Assembly (NCBI GenBank): GCA_021781415.1 | Contig: JAJXWW010000128.1 | Span: 1-64,000, forward strand | Direction of reading: 5' to 3' | Origin: Planctomycetota bacterium | GTDB lineage: Bacteria > Planctomycetota > Planctomycetia > Gemmatales > Gemmataceae | Length of the DNA: 64,000 nt | Part shown: one piece after another, positions 60,426-64,000 of the stretch | How the letters are laid out: the number at the start of each line of letters is the position of its first letter | Numbering within the stretch: the stretch's first letter is position 1 | Notes under the pieces: generated by a model | Told to the model about the DNA's origin: nothing | The model's input: only the letters and a program-made list of their open reading frames with translations | The model's database searches: none | Translations under genes and position numbers: made by a program

Positions 60426-63400
60426 TCAAGGAAGCCGACGTCTTGGGAGGGGAGGTCCCCCCAAGGCTTCGAGAGCTTGCCTTCGATTCTGCCACGAATC
60501 CACATCCAACCATTGGACCATGCCGTCCGCATCCAAAGTTAGTCCGGTACCGACTTCGACGCAAAGGCGGATGCGTCGAACGTCGTTGAGCCAGGGCGAG
60601 GGCAAGCGCCAGACGCGCGCCGTCTTGTCGTCGCTGGCGGTCAACACGGTTCGACTGGCGGGATGGGAGGCGACGGCCCAGACGATGCCCTCGTGCAGCC
60701 AGGCGGGGCCGACGGGCAGATGGGTGGGCAGATCCCACAGACGAACGCGACCATCGCGGCATCCGGTAGCCAGCGTGCGTTCGTCGATAAAGGCTATCCC
60801 CCAAACGGCTCCGCCATGCTCGAACGGTTCGCCGATCGGCTCTCCAGTGAGCGCGTTCCAGACCCGCGCCGTCCGATCCGTGCTGGCAGTTGCCAGGTAT
60901 CGTCCATCCGGGCTGAACTCGAGTGCGACAACCCGATTGCGATGTTTCATGGGCGCGCCGAACGGCTCGCGGCTTTCGAGATTCCACAATCGGGCGGATT
61001 CGTCTCCGAAGGCGAGAGCCGCCGTTCGACCGTCTCTCGCAAAGACGGCCTGCCAAACGATCTCTTGCTGGACGAGCGGTTTACCCAGCGGCTCGCCATC
61101 GCTGGTCGACCACAGGCGCGCCGCGCCGCGCTCGTCGTCTCCCACCATGTTTCCCGATCCGATCAGGAGGAGTTTACCATCGGGGGCGAACGAAATCGAT
61201 CTTCCGCGTTGTCCCAGATCGATGGTTCTGGGCCGACCGCGTTGGTCCAAGAGTGGCCGACGCCCCAGCGCGTCCCACCAACGGGCCGTACCGTCGCGTC
61301 CGGTGGTGACGAGCGCATACCCATTCGGTTGGAAGGCGAGGCTCCAAATGTCGTCGGCATGGGCGCGAGTCGAGCCTTTGGCATTCCGAGTGAGGGGACC
61401 GAGATATTTTCCCGTTTCGATACTCCAGATCGCCGCGTCCGGCCCGCTGCCGGTGGCGGCCAAACGGCCATCGGCGCTGAGCGCCGCGGCCATGACCGAA
61501 TCTTTGTGAATGAACTCGTGCAACCACGTTTGTTCGCGGGGGCTATCCCAAACGCGCGCCGTGCCATCGCGGCCGGACGTGAGGAAAACGCCGTCGATCC
61601 CATAGGCAGCCGTAACGACCGATCCGGGATGTTCGATCGGGGGGCCGATGGCGCTGCCGGTAGCAGCGTCCCACAGTTGAGCGGTGCGATCGGCGCTGCC
61701 GGTTAGGATGCGTTGGCCGTCCGGGCTGAACGCCACGGCTTGCACGGTATCTTGATGCGGCAACGACACAGGCTCGCGCGTCGCGTCGTCCCACAACAGC
61801 GGTTTGCCGTCGTCGGGATTCCAAAGCTGAGCCGTATGATCTTCGCTGCCGCTAATCAACTTGGTGCCGTCGGGGTTAAAGGCCAATGCCTTGACGGCGT
61901 AATGGTGCGAGCATCCATCCATCCGGTGTCCCTGGCAAACGCGCACTTGTTCGACGCGCGCCGCATCCCACAGACGAACGGATCGGTCCTCGCCCCCGGA
62001 GGCCAACAAGGCGTCGCGCGGACTGAAGGCCAATGCCCAAATGGGTCCGTGGTGCGCTTTAGCGCGGCTGCTCCACTTGCCGCCGGCCGTGTCCCAAACG
62101 ACGAGGGTTCCTTTGTCGTTGGCAGCGGCGACCCAGCGATGGGCGTTGACAGCGACGGCGCGAAGATGCCCGTGGAGCAGTCTCCCCGGCGTGGCGGCTT
62201 CGTGCAGTGCCTCGCCCGTTTCGACATCCCAAACGCGCGCTCTCCCGTCCGCACTTACGGTGGCCAGCCAACGTGCGTCGGCACTAAATGCGGAGGCGAG
62301 GATCGGCGCGCCGCCGTGCAAGAGCTTCTCGCTGTCGAGCGAACCGGAGCTGTCCCAGAGCCGAAGCCGACCGCTGGCGTCGAGTGTGGCCGACCCCGCG
62401 CCCTCCGGTCGAAACACGGCGGCGAGGATCGGCGCGGAATGGGGCAGCAAAGCGCGAAGCGAACAGAGTCGGTCGTGCCATGCGCCGAGATTGGCCAGAA
62501 TCGGATGGCGCAGTTCCTCGGCCTCGTCGGCGCAGAAACCGGCTTCGTCGAGGTGTTCGAGAGCGTTGGTGAGGCCCAACATTCCACGAGGTATTTGTCC
62601 TTTTTCGAGTAGCTTTAGCTCTTTATCCAAAAGCAAGCGAACGACCAGGCGATCGGCCCGCCGCCGTTGATCCTCCGCCTCGCGCCGCGCCATCACGGCA
62701 TCGCGCCAATGCCAACCAACCGAGGGCAGCGCGGTCAGGGTGAGAAAGACGAGCGCGGCGGCCATGGAGGCAATCGCCGGTCTCCGCCGCGCCCATTTGG
62801 CCAAGCGCTCCATCGTGCGGGCGGGACGCGCCTGGATCGGTTCGCCGTTCAGCCAGCGCGCGAGATCGTCGGCCAGTGCTTCCGCGGAGCGATAACGATC
62901 GAGCGGTTCTTTGCGCAGACATTTAAGACAGATTGTCTCTAAATCGCGGTCCACTTTTGGATTGAACGAGCGCGGCCGTTCCGGCTCGCGTTCCAGTGCT
63001 TGCCGTAGTACATCCAGGGTAGTCTCGCCCCGAAAGGGGGGACTGCCGGTGAGCAGTTCGTACAGAATCGCCCCCAGTCCCCAGACATCGACGGCAGTGG
63101 TCAAGCCTTTGGAACCGCTCGCCTGCTCCGGTGCCATGTAACTCGGCGTGCCGACGACGATCCCCGAACGTGTTGGAGCGCCATCACCGGCAACGCGCTT
63201 GGCCAGGCCGAAGTCCGTGACCATTGGCACGAAGTCTCGCGGTACCCCCTCTGGAATCGATGCGGAGGTAGACGAAGCAGACCGTCCTCTTCCGTTCTCG
63301 CTCTCTCGATGTTCGGTCTCTTTATCGTCTGCGTTTTCTGCGGGGATTCGCTGTTGCAAGAGGATGTTTGCGGGTTTCAGATCGCGGTGCAGGATGCCGT

Positions 63401-64000
63401 GTTGATGGGCGTGATGGACGGCGCGGGCCACAGCAGCGACGAGCCGCGCCGTTTCTCGCGGTGTAAAAGTCGAGGGGAGAGATCGGAGCGATTGGGCCAG
63501 ACTGCCGCCGTCGATCCACTTCATGCTGAAATAGCAACGTCCTTCGTATTCGCCGACTTCGTAGACCGGGACGATGTGCGGATGCTCCAGCGCCGCCGCC
63601 GCTTCCGCTTCGCGCCGAAAGCGTTCCACTTCTTCGGTGGAAGCGAGTCGGCCTTCTCGAATCATCTTCAATGCCACGATGCGATTCAGACGTATTTGCC
63701 GCGCCCGGTAGACCACGCCCATGCCGCCACGCGCGATCTCATCCAGCAATTCGTATTCGCCAAATCGGCTGCCTGTAAGCGGTAGATGCCCGGAAAGGCG
63801 CGTGTCGCCCAGCGTCTTCTCGCGCATTACGTTGGGCGTGATCGCGGCCGAAAGCAGTTCTTCCAACAAGGAGGCAACGGGAGGAGGACTTAATTCGGCG
63901 TAGGTTTTGTGCTCGATAGCCTCGCCGCAAAGTCGCCGATAGCAGATGTCCACGGCCAATAGCTCGCGGAGTAATTCGTCTCGATCCGGCTGCGGTGCGA
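60426..64000 (-). CDS. Ser/Thr protein kinase with WD40 repeats, N terminus beyond the window
   Basis: At least 1177 residues; the frame is open to the window's right edge, so the start lies outside. A kinase domain comes first: ARGGMGVVYRARQ, VALKMIREGR, HRDLKPANILL (near 63363-63398), DFGLAKRV and GTPSYMAPEQASG, all catalytic residues present. A 40-residue insert rich in Glu and Ser separates HRD from DFG. A membrane span follows (IASMAAALVFLTLTALPSVG), then at least ten WD40 repeats such as AVKALAFNPDGTKLISGSED and TARVWNALTGEPIG. It is probably a receptor-like kinase with an outside WD40 propeller. The upstream open frame (LLRELLAVDICYRRL) resembles the N-terminal helix of other planctomycete kinases. 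Confidence 0.94.
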   Translation of the reverse strand, partial: APQPDRDELLRELLAVDICYRRLCGEAIEHKTYAELSPPPVASLLEELLSAAITPNVMREKTLGDTRLSGHLPLTGSRFGEYELLDEIARGGMGVVYRARQIRLNRIVALKMIREGRLASTEEVERFRREAEAAAALEHPHIVPVYEVGEYEGRCYFSMKWIDGGSLAQSLRSLPSTFTPRETARLVAAVARAVHHAHQHGILHRDLKPANILLQQRIPAENADDKETEHRESENGRGRSASSTSASIPEGVPRDFVPMVTDFGLAKRVAGDGAPTRSGIVVGTPSYMAPEQASGSKGLTTAVDVWGLGAILYELLTGSPPFRGETTLDVLRQALEREPERPRSFNPKVDRDLETICLKCLRKEPLDRYRSAEALADDLARWLNGEPIQARPARTMERLAKWARRRPAIASMAAALVFLTLTALPSVGWHWRDAVMARREAEDQRRRADRLVVRLLLDKELKLLEKGQIPRGMLGLTNALEHLDEAGFCADEAEELRHPILANLGAWHDRLCSLRALLPHSAPILAAVFRPEGAGSATLDASGRLRLWDSSGSLDSEKLLHGGAPILASAFSADARWLATVSADGRARVWDVETGEALHEAATPGRLLHGHLRAVAVNAHRWVAAANDKGTLVVWDTAGGKWSSRAKAHHGPIWALAFSPRDALLASGGEDRSVRLWDAARVEQVRVCQGHRMDGCSHHYAVKALAFNPDGTKLISGSEDHTAQLWNPDDGKPLLWDDATREPVSLPHQDTVQAVAFSPDGQRILTGSADRTAQLWDAATGSAIGPPIEHPGSVVTAAYGIDGVFLTSGRDGTARVWDSPREQTWLHEFIHKDSVMAAALSADGRLAATGSGPDAAIWSIETGKYLGPLTRNAKGSTRAHADDIWSLAFQPNGYALVTTGRDGTARWWDALGRRPLLDQRGRPRTIDLGQRGRSISFAPDGKLLLIGSGNMVGDDERGAARLWSTSDGEPLGKPLVQQEIVWQAVFARDGRTAALAFGDESARLWNLESREPFGAPMKHRNRVVALEFSPDGRYLATASTDRTARVWNALTGEPIGEPFEHGGAVWGIAFIDERTLATGCRDGRVRLWDLPTHLPVGPAWLHEGIVWAVASHPASRTVLTASDDKTARVWRLPSPWLNDVRRIRLCVEVGTGLTLDADGMVQWLDVDSWQNRRQALEALGGPPLPRRRLP

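Overview
The window looks like a chromosomal segment of a planctomycete, most likely from the Gemmata group. It is GC-rich. It carries family markers typical of that phylum: a cytochrome-anchored PSD/DUF1592-type protein, a DUF1501 protein, a DUF1080 protein, a sulfatase, a protein kinase with WD40 repeats, MJ0042-type zinc-ribbon membrane proteins and a TPR/LRR protein. Many short palindromic intergenic repeats recur across the window. This placement is inferred from gene content and not from a marker gene such as 16S rRNA; no rRNA or tRNA was recognised.

Layout. 1-397: no convincing gene, with a 20-base poly-G run at the left edge. 398-3286: an aminotransferase and SerA, a likely serine-synthesis pair separated by a perfect hairpin repeat. 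3357-19417: a long minus-strand block. Its core (6398-19417) is an eight-gene signalling cassette: two membrane FHA proteins, two large zinc-ribbon/Ig-like membrane proteins, a VWA protein, a soluble zinc-ribbon FHA protein, a Ser/Thr kinase with several zinc ribbons, and a pseudokinase-PP2C fusion. A PSD-type membrane cytochrome gene follows 35 bases behind the PP2C gene. 19563-21077: an amino-acid-type ABC transporter with binding protein and permease fused. 21179-24561 (minus): a parvulin-type isomerase, a Tyr/Ala/Pro repeat protein, PdxJ and a membrane protein. 24814-31946: a YyaL-type thioredoxin-domain protein with a repeat inserted in frame, a small putative ribbon-helix-helix protein, a cytidylate-kinase-like protein, an isocitrate-dehydrogenase-family enzyme, agmatine deiminase and a SUKH/SMI1 protein. 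32075-40944: a LolA-like secreted protein, a PI-PLC/GDPD-like protein, a low-GC TPR/LRR protein, a U32 peptidase and the first of two zinc-ribbon membrane proteins. 40974-50569: the second zinc-ribbon membrane protein, DUF1080 and DUF1501 proteins, PurE/PurK, membrane proteins, a GlcD-type oxidase, pterin dehydratase and KdsA. 50595-64000: a membrane protein with a transglutaminase-like region, a beta-lactamase/VanX fusion, a DapA-family protein, a sulfatase directly followed by a SEL1/C39-peptidase-like protein, a TIM-barrel isomerase and a WD40 kinase that runs off the right edge.

The candidate for an undescribed system is the 6398-19417 cassette. It combines a writer (Ser/Thr kinase), an eraser (PP2C), three FHA readers, a VWA metal-site protein and two membrane scaffolds, nearly all marked by N-terminal zinc ribbons. 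The architecture recalls the TerY-P triad (VWA + PP2C + kinase) and the PpkA/PppA/Fha regulators of type VI secretion, but no ter or type VI structural genes are present here. Several families of palindromic repeats are scattered through the window; one copy is translated inside a protein and one overlaps the purK stop codon.
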